A stretch of DNA of 64,000 bases from an uncultured Acetobacteraceae bacterium (GTDB taxonomy: Bacteria > Pseudomonadota > Alphaproteobacteria > Acetobacterales > Acetobacteraceae). A program made the translations under genes and the position numbers. Below the pieces are notes generated by a model, which saw nothing but the letters and a program-made list of their open reading frames with translations, had not been told where the DNA came from and made no database searches. The stretch covers positions 17,820-81,819 of the forward strand of contig CAIYDT010000046.1 in NCBI GenBank assembly GCA_903924985.1. Reading direction: 5' to 3'. Position 1 is the stretch's first letter. Every line of letters starts with the position of its first letter. This document shows positions 51,274-59,792 of this stretch, piece after piece.

Positions 51274-51965
51274 CCGCCGAGCAGACGGCCGACGCCTGGG
51301 ATTTTCTCGTCCATTTTCATGATCCGCATCATCGCCCAGAGCGCCGCCTGATTGGTGGTGATAACGGGTTTGCCGAATTCTTCTTCCCAGGCCGCGATCG
51401 ACGGCATGGTGGGACAATTGCCGCCGGGGACCACCAGCACCTCGACCTCCGGGGTGTCGATCCGGCGAAACGCGTCGCGGGCATGTTCAGGACCCATCAG
51501 CCCGATGGCGTATGAGTCATTGGCATCGAACCCCTCCATTGCCACGACCTCCAGCCCGTACTTGGTCTCGTAATACCGCTTCGCCCGCCCGATCGCGTCG
51601 GGCGAGTAGGGCGTCGCCAGCGCGATCCGCTTCGCCCCCAGGAACCGCACCGCCTGCCCGATTGCCTGCGCCGATGTCACCGACGGCACCCCTGCCCCCG
51701 CGGTCATCATCCCCGTGCATTTGGTGCAATAATCGTCGTCGAACAGGCTGGCGGACGTCTGCGCCAACGCCAGCGTCTCCACCTTCGCGTCACCCAGCAT
51801 CTTGGACTGGTAAGCGACATCGGCGTCGAGGCTGGGGGAGAACGGCGTCTTCCCCCCCTTTCCCAACCGCCCGTAATGCGCCTGCAAACTGTCCGGGAGC
51901 AGCCGGGAATACTCGATCTCAACCGTCGTATTGGTGGAGGGGATCAAAACGCCGAAGTGCCGCAT
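51270..51965 (-). CDS. maleate isomerase/Asp-Glu racemase superfamily protein
   Basis: A 231-residue protein of the arylmalonate decarboxylase/maleate cis-trans isomerase family. The N-terminus FGVLIPSTNTTVEIEYSRLLP is the substrate loop. The two active-site Cys candidates are in CTKCTGMMTAG near residue 90 and GGNCPTMPSI near residue 188. The ATG at 51965 gives this canonical start; the longer frame continues far upstream without similarity. It may act on a maleate-type or arylmalonate-type acid. It is convergent with the CHAP gene. Confidence 0.85.
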   Translation of the reverse strand: MRHFGVLIPSTNTTVEIEYSRLLPDSLQAHYGRLGKGGKTPFSPSLDADVAYQSKMLGDAKVETLALAQTSASLFDDDYCTKCTGMMTAGAGVPSVTSAQAIGQAVRFLGAKRIALATPYSPDAIGRAKRYYETKYGLEVVAMEGFDANDSYAIGLMGPEHARDAFRRIDTPEVEVLVVPGGNCPTMPSIAAWEEEFGKPVITTNQAALWAMMRIMKMDEKIPGVGRLLGG

Positions 51966-52164
51966 CGCGGGCTCCTGTTTGTTGTCGTTACGCGCCGGCC
52001 TGCCAGAGCAACACATTTGTCTGCGGCACATTTTTCTTCGCCGCGTTAATCTTCGGTTAACCCAAGTAGTCAGGAGAAAGCGCATGCCTGGAAAACGTCG
52101 CTTGCTCCTGGTGCTTATTGTGGTAATCGGCCGCCTTCGGGTCAAGATCATTATCAGGCTGCAC

Positions 52165-52206
52165 CAGGAGAGGGGCCGGTCGCCGAAAGGGGCCGACCTG
52201 CTCCTG
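52165..52206. terminator. possible hairpin downstream of the CaiB-type gene
   Basis: Nested inverted repeats CAGGAG/CTCCTG (52165-52170 and 52201-52206) and GGTCG/CGACC (52178-52182 and 52194-52198) form a two-step stem. It lies 10 bases after the CaiB gene's stop in the leftward direction, a terminator position. There is no T-run, so this is weak evidence. An in-frame ATG at 52084 (+) with AGGAGA ahead of it was considered as a gene and rejected. Confidence 0.35.
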
Positions 52207-52215
52207 ACACCGCCC

Positions 52216-53421
52216 TCAGATAACCCCTTTCTCCCGCAGCGCCGCCAGCGCCGCCGCGTCCAACCCGAGCCGCTCGCCCAGCACGGCGTCCGTGTGCTGC
52301 CCGAGCAGAGGCGGGGCGATGCGATAGTCGGCGGGGGTTTCGGATAGTTTCACCGGGTTGGCGATCACCTTCACCGGGGTGCCGGACGGGGTCGGCATTT
52401 CCAGCACCATACCGCGCGCCACGACGTGCGGGTCGGAGAACACCTGCGCCAGGGTGTTGATCGGGCCGCAGCCGATCTTCAGCGCCTCCAGCTGCTCGAT
52501 CCACCAGAGGGTCGGGTGCCGCTTCATCACCGGGGTCAGCGTGTCCGTAACCAATTGGCGGTTTTCCACGCGCGCGGCGTTGGTGGCGAAGCGGGCGTCC
52601 TCCAGCAGGTGGGTCAGCGAGAACGCCTCGCAGAAGCGCTTGAAGGTGGGGTCGTTGCCGACCGACAGTACCATGTAGCCGTCGCCGGTTGGGAACACCT
52701 GATACGGCACGATGTTGGGGTGCTGGTTGCCGAGCCGTGCCGGATTTTCACCGGTCGCCAGATAGTTCATCCCCTGGTTGGCCAGCCATGCCACGCTGGT
52801 ATCGAGCATGCCGATGTCGATCTGCTGACCCTGCCCGGTCAGATCGCGGTGCCGTAGCGCCGCCAGGATACCGATGCAGCCATACAGGCCGGCGAACAGA
52901 TCCGCGACTGGCACGCCGACCTTCTGCGGCAGCCCGTCCGGCTCCCCGGTCAAAGACATTACCCCGCCCATGCCCTGGATCAGGCTGTCGTAGCCCGGGC
53001 GAGGGGCGTACGGCCCGGTCTGCCCGAAGCCGGTGATGGAGCAATAAATCAGCCGAGGAAATTTCGCGTGCAGCTGCTCGTAGCCCAGGCCGTACTTCGC
53101 CAGGGCACCAACCTTGAAGTTTTCAACAAAGATGTCGCAGTCGGCGATCAGTTTCAGGGCGATTTCCTGGCCTTCCTTCTGACCGATATCCAGGGTCACC
53201 GACTGCTTGTTGCGGTTCACGCCGGTGAAGTACGCGCTTTCCTTGGTTCCCGGCATGAACGGGGGCGCGAATCCGCGGGTGTCGTCGCCGGCACCGGGGC
53301 GCTCGATCTTGACGACGTCTGCCCCCAAATCGCCCAGCATCTGCGCGCAGGTGGGCCCCGCCAGAACGCGGGTCAGGTCGAATACGCGCAGGCCCTTCAG
53401 GGGGCCGGTCGGGTCTGTCAT
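52216..53421 (-). CDS. CaiB/BaiF CoA-transferase family protein
   Basis: A 401-residue family III CoA-transferase that moves CoA between carboxylic acids. The conserved N-terminal part reads LKGLRVFDLTRVLAGPTCAQMLGDLGADVVKIERPGAGDDTRG, FTGVNRNKQSVTLD follows near residue 65, and the catalytic Asp is in DIGMLDTSVAW near residue 185. No acyl-CoA ligase is next to it, and the divergent MFS gene shares the 99-base intergenic region. The transferred acid could be succinate-like, carnitine-like or aromatic. Confidence 0.92.
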   Translation of the reverse strand: MTDPTGPLKGLRVFDLTRVLAGPTCAQMLGDLGADVVKIERPGAGDDTRGFAPPFMPGTKESAYFTGVNRNKQSVTLDIGQKEGQEIALKLIADCDIFVENFKVGALAKYGLGYEQLHAKFPRLIYCSITGFGQTGPYAPRPGYDSLIQGMGGVMSLTGEPDGLPQKVGVPVADLFAGLYGCIGILAALRHRDLTGQGQQIDIGMLDTSVAWLANQGMNYLATGENPARLGNQHPNIVPYQVFPTGDGYMVLSVGNDPTFKRFCEAFSLTHLLEDARFATNAARVENRQLVTDTLTPVMKRHPTLWWIEQLEALKIGCGPINTLAQVFSDPHVVARGMVLEMPTPSGTPVKVIANPVKLSETPADYRIAPPLLGQHTDAVLGERLGLDAAALAALREKGVI

Positions 53422-53520
53422 GCGTCTCTCCAGCTTGACGGCTTCATCGATACGATGCCCCGTTATAGGTCTGCGACGCCCTGGGTGGAACAGGGGCGCG
53501 GGAGGAAAGGAGTCGCCGGC

Positions 53521-54768
53521 ATGCCCGGAACCATTGAGGGCCGGCCGTCCTGGATCGCGGCGGGATTGACGCTGGCGATCCTGTCGATCTCCTACGGCTC
53601 CCCGCTGCTGATCGTGGTCGGGCTAAAACCCATGACCGAGGCCATGGCGACCGACCGCTCCGTGCTGGCGCTGGCGGGCTCGCTGGTCTGGGTCGGCACC
53701 GGCTTCGGCGGCATTCCCATGGGCTGGCTCGCCGATCGCATCGGCATCCGCGCCATCGTGGCGCTCGGCACCGTTGCGATGGCGTGCGGGCTGGCGCTGT
53801 CGACCCTGGGCAGCGTGTGGGCGCTCTATGTCGGGCATGGGCTGCTGATCGGGGTGATCGGCAACGGCGCGATCTATGCGCCTTTGCTGATCTACGTCAG
53901 CCGCTGGTTCGACCGCCGCCGAGGCGCCGCCATCGCGTTGATCTCGTCCGGCCAGTACATCGCCGGGGTCGTCTGGCCCTCGGTATTCGAGCGAGGCATC
54001 GCCCGCTTCGGCTGGCAGGGCACCATGCTGGCCTACGCAGCGGTGGTGCTGCTGGTTATTCCTCCATTTATGTTTCTGCTGAAGCAACCGCCCGCGCCGG
54101 TCGCGGCCGGTGGCCCCGCCGCTCGGGCGCGGGGCCGCACCGTGCTGGGCATGCACCCCAACGCGGCGCAGGCGCTGATCTGCCTTGCGGCCTTCTGCTG
54201 CTGCATCCCGATGTCGGTGCCGAACTCCCATCTGGTGGCGTTCTGTAGCGACATCGGCATTACCCCGGCACATGGCGCGGCCATGCTGTCGGTGCTGCTG
54301 GGCTGCGCATTCATCTCCCGCCAGTTCTGGGGGGCGTTGGCCGACCGGATCGGGGGACTGCGCACGGTGCTGATCGGGTCGATGTGCCAGGCCGTGGCCA
54401 TCGGCGCCTTCCTGCTGACCCAGGACGAGCGCGGGCTATTCGTCATCGCTGCCGCCTTTGGACTGGGATTCAGCGGCATCATCCCATCCTACTCGGTCGC
54501 GATCCGCGACTTGTTTCCGTCATCGGAGGCTTCCTGGCGCATCCCCGCGGTGCTGTTCACCGGCATGTCCGGCATGGCGGCGGGCAGCTGGTTCGGCGGC
54601 GTGCTGTACGACCATTTCGGGTATTACGCCCCGGCTTTCACGACCGGCGTGCTGTTCAACATCGTCAATCTGGCGATCGTGGGCTTCCTGGTCTCCCGCC
54701 TGCCCCGCCGCGACAGGGTGCCGGCCCTGACCGCTAGCAGTAGTAGGGAAGCTAAATCGGCAACGTAA
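53521..54768 (+). CDS. MFS transporter
   Basis: A 415-residue, 12-helix major facilitator. I placed the start at the ATG preceded by AGGAAAGGAG, giving MPGTIEGRPSW; the longer frame is antisense to the CaiB gene. Motifs are WLADRIGIRAIVALGT near residue 75 and WGALADRIGGLRTVLIG near residue 270, the repeated GxxxDRxGxR loops. It is divergent from CaiB and convergent with the histidine kinase gene, overlapping it by 17 bases. The substrate is probably the acid used by CaiB, based on arrangement only. Confidence 0.88.
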   Translation: MPGTIEGRPSWIAAGLTLAILSISYGSPLLIVVGLKPMTEAMATDRSVLALAGSLVWVGTGFGGIPMGWLADRIGIRAIVALGTVAMACGLALSTLGSVWALYVGHGLLIGVIGNGAIYAPLLIYVSRWFDRRRGAAIALISSGQYIAGVVWPSVFERGIARFGWQGTMLAYAAVVLLVIPPFMFLLKQPPAPVAAGGPAARARGRTVLGMHPNAAQALICLAAFCCCIPMSVPNSHLVAFCSDIGITPAHGAAMLSVLLGCAFISRQFWGALADRIGGLRTVLIGSMCQAVAIGAFLLTQDERGLFVIAAAFGLGFSGIIPSYSVAIRDLFPSSEASWRIPAVLFTGMSGMAAGSWFGGVLYDHFGYYAPAFTTGVLFNIVNLAIVGFLVSRLPRRDRVPALTASSSREAKSAT

Positions 54769-56179
54769 CCCGAGCGGTAAGGCCGCCGCCAGGCCGGTTG
54801 GACAGGGTAACATCGCCGCCGTGCGCCCGCAGAATATCGCGGGCGATCGGCAGGCCGAGGCCCGTTCCGCCGGTTTCCCGGTTGCGGCTGCTTTCGACCC
54901 GGTGGAAGGGTTCGAACACCCGCTCCAACTCTTCCGGTGGGATGCCGGGTCCATCGTCCTCAATCATGATCGTTACCGCGCTCCCACCGGGCGCGTCGAG
55001 GCGCACCTGCGCCGAACCGCCGTAGGCGATGGCGTTAGAAACCAGATTGGTCAGCGCCCGCTTCATCGCCAGCGACCGCAATCGTACCGTCAAATGGCCT
55101 GGACCATCGTAATGCAGCTTTTCCGCCGCTTCTGGATGCGCATCCCCCGCTTCATCCAGGATGGTCCGCAGCAGTTCCGCCAGATCCAGGGACACGACCT
55201 GTTCGGCGGTGCGGGCATCCCGGCCGAACGCCAGGGTGGCGGCGACCATCGCCTCCAGCTCCTCCAGATCGGCCAGCATTTTGCCGCGCAGCTCGTCGTC
55301 GTCCATGAATTCGGCGCGCAGCTTCAGGCGGGTGATGGGGGTGCGCAAATCGTGCCCGATCGCCGTCAGCAGCGTCGTGCGATCATCCACGAACCGGCGG
55401 ATGCGGCGGGCCATGGTGTTGAACGCCGCGGCGGCGGTCGCGACCTCCTCCGGTCCGTTTTCCGGCAATGGCGGGGCGTTCACGTCGCGCCCCAGCGCTT
55501 CCGCGGCTTCCGCCAAAATACGCACCGGCTTGGTCAGTCGGCGCACCGCCCAGAGTGTCAACCCGGCCGCGACCACGGTCATCAGCCCGAACGCGCCCAT
55601 GAAGGTGGGGGAGTGCCAAGGCCGCGGCGGCCCCAATCCGGCGTCGAAATTAAGCCAGGTGCCGTCCCCAAGCCGCACACCCATCACCAAACGGTGCCAC
55701 TGTACCCCGCCATTGGCGATAATGTCCGACGGCGGCACGCCAGGCCGGCCAAAGTTACGCCGCATGAAGTCGGAGTTTGCCCAGGCACGCCGCTCGGGGG
55801 CGTTGTCCGGCTGCTCCCCGCCCAACCGAGGGTCCGCGCGCACCAGAGGGCCAGCCTCCACCGCCATCCAGAAGCGGCGGAGCGCGCCCAACGGCATCGG
55901 CGGCAGATCGGTGACGGGAGGCGCCTGGCTCAGCACCACCGCGAACCCCGATCCGCGGTGCAGCGCCGCCAGCACGCTTTCCCGCTGTTCAGGCGCCGTC
56001 GCGGCGACCGCGCGATACAGGCTGAATATCTGGCCTGCGACTTCTCGGGTCTGCTGGATCTGCTGCATGTCGATGCGGTCCAGCGCGTGGATGGTCAGAC
56101 CCGCGATCTGAACCAGCATCAGCCCGATCAGCAGCACAGACGCGGTGCGGGCCGCCAGGCTGCGGGGCCAGAGTCTCAC
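54752..56179 (-). CDS. sensor histidine kinase, EnvZ-like
   Basis: A 475-residue inner-membrane kinase. The first membrane helix is at residues 10-32 and a second near 195-210, enclosing a periplasmic sensor of about 165 residues. A HAMP segment follows (LTKPVRILAEAAEALGRDV), then the H-box GHDLRTPITRLKLRAEF near residue 290, the N-box NLVSNAIAYGG near residue 388, and the G-boxes DDGPGIPPEEL and GTGLGLPIARDI. The GTG start overlaps the stop of the response regulator (GTGA), so both are co-translated. The signal is unknown. Confidence 0.92.
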   Translation of the reverse strand: MRLWPRSLAARTASVLLIGLMLVQIAGLTIHALDRIDMQQIQQTREVAGQIFSLYRAVAATAPEQRESVLAALHRGSGFAVVLSQAPPVTDLPPMPLGALRRFWMAVEAGPLVRADPRLGGEQPDNAPERRAWANSDFMRRNFGRPGVPPSDIIANGGVQWHRLVMGVRLGDGTWLNFDAGLGPPRPWHSPTFMGAFGLMTVVAAGLTLWAVRRLTKPVRILAEAAEALGRDVNAPPLPENGPEEVATAAAAFNTMARRIRRFVDDRTTLLTAIGHDLRTPITRLKLRAEFMDDDELRGKMLADLEELEAMVAATLAFGRDARTAEQVVSLDLAELLRTILDEAGDAHPEAAEKLHYDGPGHLTVRLRSLAMKRALTNLVSNAIAYGGSAQVRLDAPGGSAVTIMIEDDGPGIPPEELERVFEPFHRVESSRNRETGGTGLGLPIARDILRAHGGDVTLSNRPGGGLTARVTLPI

Positions 56180-56898
56180 ACCCGCTCGACCGTCGTTGCC
56201 AGCACGTAGCCGCCGCCGCGCACGGTCTTGATCAGCTGCGCGTTGTGGCCGTCATCCTCCAGTTTGCGCCGCAGGCGGGAGACTGCGACGTCGATCGCCC
56301 GGTCGAACGGTCCCGCCTGCCGGCCGCGCAGCAGATCCAGCAGCATGTCGCGCGTCAGCACGCGGTTGGCGCGATCCACCAGCGCCAGCAGCAGGTCGAA
56401 TTCCCCGCCGGTCAGGCTGATCTCCGTCCCCTCGGGGTTCAACAGCCGGCGGTGCGCCGGTTCCAGGGTCCAGCGGGAGAAACGGTATTGCTTCACCGCC
56501 GTCGCTGATTGCCGGTGGTCGTTCGGTTCACCGGCCCGCCGCAGAATGGCACGGATGCGGGCCAGCAGCTCCCGCGGGCTGAACGGTTTGGGGACATAAT
56601 CGTCGGCACCCAATTCCAGGCCGATGACGCGATCGGTTTCCTCCCCCATGGCCGTCAACATCACGATGGGGATGCTGGATTGGGTGCGCATCCAGCGCGC
56701 GAGGTCGAGCCCGGACTCGCCCGGCAGCATCAGGTCGAGCACCACCAGATGATAATGCCCATTCGTCCAGGCACGGCGGGCTTCCCGCCCATCACGCACG
56801 GCGGTGACGCGCATCTGGTTCTTTTCCAGAAAGCGCGCCAGCAGATCACGGATTTCGCGGTCGTCGTCGACGATCAGGATGTGGGGATTCTGCTCCAT
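56176..56898 (-). CDS. OmpR-family response regulator
   Basis: A 240-residue two-domain regulator. The receiver has acidic DDD near residues 11-13, the phospho-acceptor Asp in LVVLDLMLPG near residue 55, Thr in VMLTAMG near residue 83, and Lys in YVPKPF near residue 105. The C-terminal winged helix is at 140-235, ending LIKTVRGGGYVL. It is the first gene of the two-component operon and divergent from the small periplasmic protein gene, which may be a target. No operator was identified in the 133-base gap. Confidence 0.93.
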   Translation of the reverse strand: MEQNPHILIVDDDREIRDLLARFLEKNQMRVTAVRDGREARRAWTNGHYHLVVLDLMLPGESGLDLARWMRTQSSIPIVMLTAMGEETDRVIGLELGADDYVPKPFSPRELLARIRAILRRAGEPNDHRQSATAVKQYRFSRWTLEPAHRRLLNPEGTEISLTGGEFDLLLALVDRANRVLTRDMLLDLLRGRQAGPFDRAIDVAVSRLRRKLEDDGHNAQLIKTVRGGGYVLATTVERV

Positions 56899-57031
56899 GG
56901 ACGAACCTTAATGGTTGCTCGGGCGATGCGGCAGACCCTGTTGCACTTCTTTGCATTTCGATGCGGCCGGCGCCACCGGACCGCAACATCGCGCGCGTAT
57001 ATCATGGGCACCAAACACTCAGGAGGTGCAC

Positions 57032-57433
57032 ATGCGGATCACGACCTTCATCGCCATGACGATGCTCTGCGGCCTCGCGGCCGTTGGGCCCAACCTGTCG
57101 GCGCAGGCGCAGCCCGCCCCCCCGCTTGGCCCACCCGGGGTGGGCCGGCCCGATGGCCCGGCTCCCATGATGGGCCCGATGCACCGCCGCCCCATCGACC
57201 CCGGCCTGTTCGCCCTGATGTATCGCCCGGATGACCGTAAGTTGACCCCGCCGGATGTGCAGAAGATCGCCGAGGCCATCCTGCTGTGGTTCGGCAACCG
57301 CACATGGAAGGTGACCGATGTCGGCCCCGATGGCGACGGCAAGATCAAATTCGCCTACGCGACGGCGGACGGTTCGGTCATTGCCCGGTTCTCCATGGAC
57401 ACCAAAAACGGCCGGGTTGTCCGCACCGGCTGA
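57032..57433 (+). CDS. small periplasmic protein, PepSY-like
   Basis: A 133-residue exported protein. AGGAGG lies seven bases before the ATG. A Sec signal peptide is followed by a Pro/Gly-rich segment to about residue 50 (PPGVGRPDGPAPMMGPM). The C-terminal 70 residues, with DVQKIAEAILLWFGNRTWKVTDVG and SVIARFSMDTKNGRVVR, form a PepSY-like alpha-beta domain seen in related Rhodospirillales. The Pro-rich region resembles metal-handling periplasmic proteins. Its place divergent to the two-component genes suggests that it is controlled by them or modulates the sensor; that is inferred. Confidence 0.7.
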   Translation: MRITTFIAMTMLCGLAAVGPNLSAQAQPAPPLGPPGVGRPDGPAPMMGPMHRRPIDPGLFALMYRPDDRKLTPPDVQKIAEAILLWFGNRTWKVTDVGPDGDGKIKFAYATADGSVIARFSMDTKNGRVVRTG

Positions 57434-57452
57434 TCGGACGCTATACGGGGGG

Positions 57453-58106
57453 ATGCAAATTCCCCCGCCCCCGCCCGACGCGCAACACGCCTTGAACCTG
57501 CTAGTGGTGCGGGACCCGGATATGGCGGGGATCCTGGAGCGCGCGGGTCCCCTGCCCTGGCGCAGCCGCACGCCCGGCTTCCCCGGCTTGCTGCAAGCCA
57601 TCGTCGCGCAACTGATCAGCAATGCCGCGGCCTCCGCCATCTGGAACCGGGTGCGCGCCATCCCCGGCGCGCTCGACCCCGCCACCTTGCTGACCCTGCC
57701 GGAGGACGCCTTGCGCACCGCGGGCCTGTCCCGCCCCAAGGTCGCGCACGCCCGAGCCCTGGCCGAGGCGTTCCTTGACGGCACGCTCGATACCGAGGCG
57801 CTCAGCAGGATGGACGACGCGATGGCGATCAAAACCATTGTGTCGGTGCGCGGCCTTGGCCCCTGGACGGCGGAAATCTATTTGCTGTTCGCCCTCGGCC
57901 GGCTGGACGTGTTTCCCGCAGGCGACGTGGCGCTGGCCGCCGCCGCCGCCGATCTGAAGCGTCTGCCGGCGCGCCCCAACCCGGTGGCCCTGCGCGCTCT
58001 GTCGGAGATGTGGCGGCCCCACCGAGCCCTGGCCGCACGCTTGCTGTGGCACCACTGGCGCTACCTCACGGGCCGACCGGCGATGGACGATTTCCCGGCA
58101 AATTAA
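57453..58106 (+). CDS. DNA-3-methyladenine glycosylase 2-like (AlkA/HhH-GPD)
   Basis: A 217-residue HhH-GPD glycosylase for alkylated bases. The helix-hairpin-helix is MAIKTIVSVRGLGPWTAEIYLLFALGRLDVFPAGD near residues 128-163, with catalytic Asp in the FPAGD stretch. The N-terminal segment PGFPGLLQAIVAQLISNAAASAIW has the usual QQISxxAA-like helix with LISNAAA. It has neither the longer AlkA N-terminal domain nor an iron-sulfur motif, and so belongs to the short bacterial AlkA-like group. It follows the PepSY-like gene by 19 bases. Confidence 0.88.
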   Translation: MQIPPPPPDAQHALNLLVVRDPDMAGILERAGPLPWRSRTPGFPGLLQAIVAQLISNAAASAIWNRVRAIPGALDPATLLTLPEDALRTAGLSRPKVAHARALAEAFLDGTLDTEALSRMDDAMAIKTIVSVRGLGPWTAEIYLLFALGRLDVFPAGDVALAAAAADLKRLPARPNPVALRALSEMWRPHRALAARLLWHHWRYLTGRPAMDDFPAN

Positions 58107-58127
58107 GCAGTTGCACGATAAAAGTTT

Positions 58128-58170
58128 CGCCAACACGTGAAATTTTAGCACTTTCTTCACCTTTTTGGCG
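58128..58170. promoter_or_regulatory. AT-rich nested hairpin upstream of the FMN protein gene
   Basis: CGCCAA (58128-58133) pairs with TTGGCG (58165-58170), and within it GTGAA (58137-58141) pairs with TTCAC (58156-58160). It lies between the AlkA-like stop and the following gene start, in an unusually AT-rich stretch. It could end transcription of the glycosylase or be part of the leader of the next gene. No clear T-run follows. Confidence 0.3.
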
Positions 58171-58227
58171 TCACACTAGCGGCTGCGGGATGTCCCATAT
58201 GGGCCAACCGAACGCTGGGAGAACGCC

Positions 58228-59667
58228 ATGATGGCTTTTACGATCGTCGCGCTGCTGCTGCTGCTGGGCGGCCTCACCCTGCTGTACATCCACGACCGGC
58301 GGCAGACATCGCACACCATCCTGCGGAACTTCCCGGTGGTCGGCTACTTCCGCTACTTCGCCGAGACACTCGGCGAATATATGCGGCAATATCAATATCT
58401 TCCGGACTGGTCCGAACGCCCCTTCAACCGCCTGGAGCGCACCTGGGTCTACCGCTCGGCCAAGAACGTTTCCAATCTCCGCAGCTTTGGCAGCGAAAAT
58501 GTGCCGAGCTTCATATTCAGGAATGCGGCGTTTCCGGTGTTGGATGAGGAAAAGCGGCCGTGGCCCGGCAAAATGATGGGCATCGGCGAAGGGCCAGGCG
58601 CCTGCCGGCAGCCGTACTTCGCCAAAAGCTTCTTCAATGTCAGCGGCATGAGCTACGGCGCGCTCAGCCACGCGGCGGTTTCGGCCCTGTCGCGCGGCGC
58701 CAAGATGGCGGGCATCTGGATGGCGACCGGTGAGGGCGGCCTCGCCCCCTACCACCTGGAAGGCGGCTGCGACGTGGTCATGCAGCTCGGCACCGCGAAG
58801 TACGGTGCCCGCGACGCCGGGGGCAACCTGTCGGAGGACAAGCTGCGCGAAATCGCGTCCCACGAGCAGGTGCGCATGTTCGAGGTGAAGTTGGCCCAAG
58901 GCGCCAAGCCCGGCAAAGGCGGCATCCTGCCGGGTATCAAGGTAACCCCCGAAATCGCCGCCATCCGGGGCATCCCGGTCGGCGAGGACAGCATCAGCCC
59001 GAACCGCCACAAGGATGTCGGCTCCATCCGGGAGCTGGGAATGTTCGTCGACCGGGTGCGCACGATCACCGGCAAACCGGTCGGGGTGAAATTCGTGCTG
59101 GGCGATCCAGCGTTCCTGGACGAATGGTTCAGCGACTGCGTGATGCACCCGGAAGGCTGCCCCGACTACGTGCAAATCGACGGCGGCGAAGGCGGATCGG
59201 GTGCAGCCCCCGCTCCGTTGATGGATTACGTGGGTCTTCCGATCACCCTGGCGCTAGGCCACGTCGCAGCAGCGCGGGAGCGGCATGGGCTGAGGGACCG
59301 TATTCGCATCATCGCGTCCGCCAAATTGATCACCCCCGACAAGGTGGCCTGGGCATTGTGCATGGGCGCGGATTTCGTGTCCTCGGCGCGCGGCTTCATG
59401 TTCAGCCTGGGCTGCATCCAGGCGATGAAATGCGGTTCCGGCAACTGCCCGACCGGGGTGACGGCCTCGGTCCCCCGCCTGATCGACGGCCTGGACCCCA
59501 CCGACAAGGCCGTGCGCGTGAAATACTACGCCGACCGCCTTCGGGAGGAGGTCGAGATGATCGCCCATTCCTGCGGCGCTACCGACCCCACCGGGTTCCT
59601 GCCGCGGCACGTAACGGATATCGAGCGCGGGGTTGGCGGCTTCAGGGCGCCGCAGGGGAGCGATTGA
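58228..59667 (+). CDS. FMN-binding glutamate-synthase-like protein
   Basis: A 479-residue protein with one N-terminal membrane helix (residues 3-20) and a glutamate synthase alpha-subunit-type FMN barrel. The FMN and substrate segments are SFFNVSGMSYGALSHAAVSALSRGAKMAG near residue 130, IDGGEGGSGAAPAPLMDYVGLP near residue 318 and GADFVSSARGFMFSLGCIQAMKCGSGNCPTG near residue 380; the last holds three Cys for a [3Fe-4S] cluster. It lacks the N-terminal amidotransferase domain. Members of this family are common in bacteria, but their substrate is not established. GGGAGAA precedes the ATG. Confidence 0.9.
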   Translation: MMAFTIVALLLLLGGLTLLYIHDRRQTSHTILRNFPVVGYFRYFAETLGEYMRQYQYLPDWSERPFNRLERTWVYRSAKNVSNLRSFGSENVPSFIFRNAAFPVLDEEKRPWPGKMMGIGEGPGACRQPYFAKSFFNVSGMSYGALSHAAVSALSRGAKMAGIWMATGEGGLAPYHLEGGCDVVMQLGTAKYGARDAGGNLSEDKLREIASHEQVRMFEVKLAQGAKPGKGGILPGIKVTPEIAAIRGIPVGEDSISPNRHKDVGSIRELGMFVDRVRTITGKPVGVKFVLGDPAFLDEWFSDCVMHPEGCPDYVQIDGGEGGSGAAPAPLMDYVGLPITLALGHVAAARERHGLRDRIRIIASAKLITPDKVAWALCMGADFVSSARGFMFSLGCIQAMKCGSGNCPTGVTASVPRLIDGLDPTDKAVRVKYYADRLREEVEMIAHSCGATDPTGFLPRHVTDIERGVGGFRAPQGSD

Positions 59668-59720
59668 CTGCCCTTTTCAATCCCAATCGTCGCTGGAACG
59701 CACTCCGCGGGCTTCTCCAA

Positions 59721-59754
59721 CATCGTCATGCCCGCGAACGCCGGCGTGACGATG
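59721..59754. repeat. REP-like palindrome
   Basis: CATCGTCA (59721-59728) and TGACGATG (59747-59754) are perfect complements around CCCGC-rich centre bases. It lies in the short gap between the FMN protein gene and the convergent sugar dehydrogenase gene. It resembles other CGTCATG-bearing palindromes near the window's right end. Confidence 0.45.
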
Positions 59755-59792
59755 CTGCACCACCAATGTGTCAGTCTCAACACCAGCGGGAA

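Noticed and set aside
52084..52347. Possible small membrane protein starting MPGKRRLLLVLIVVIG
   Set aside because: It has an AGGAGA ahead of it and one hydrophobic stretch, but half of it is antisense to the CaiB gene and the tail is Arg/Pro-rich shadow sequence.
53441..53480. TTGACG and TTATAG as a promoter between CaiB and the MFS gene
   Set aside because: The spacing is 22 bases, too long for a standard sigma70 promoter.
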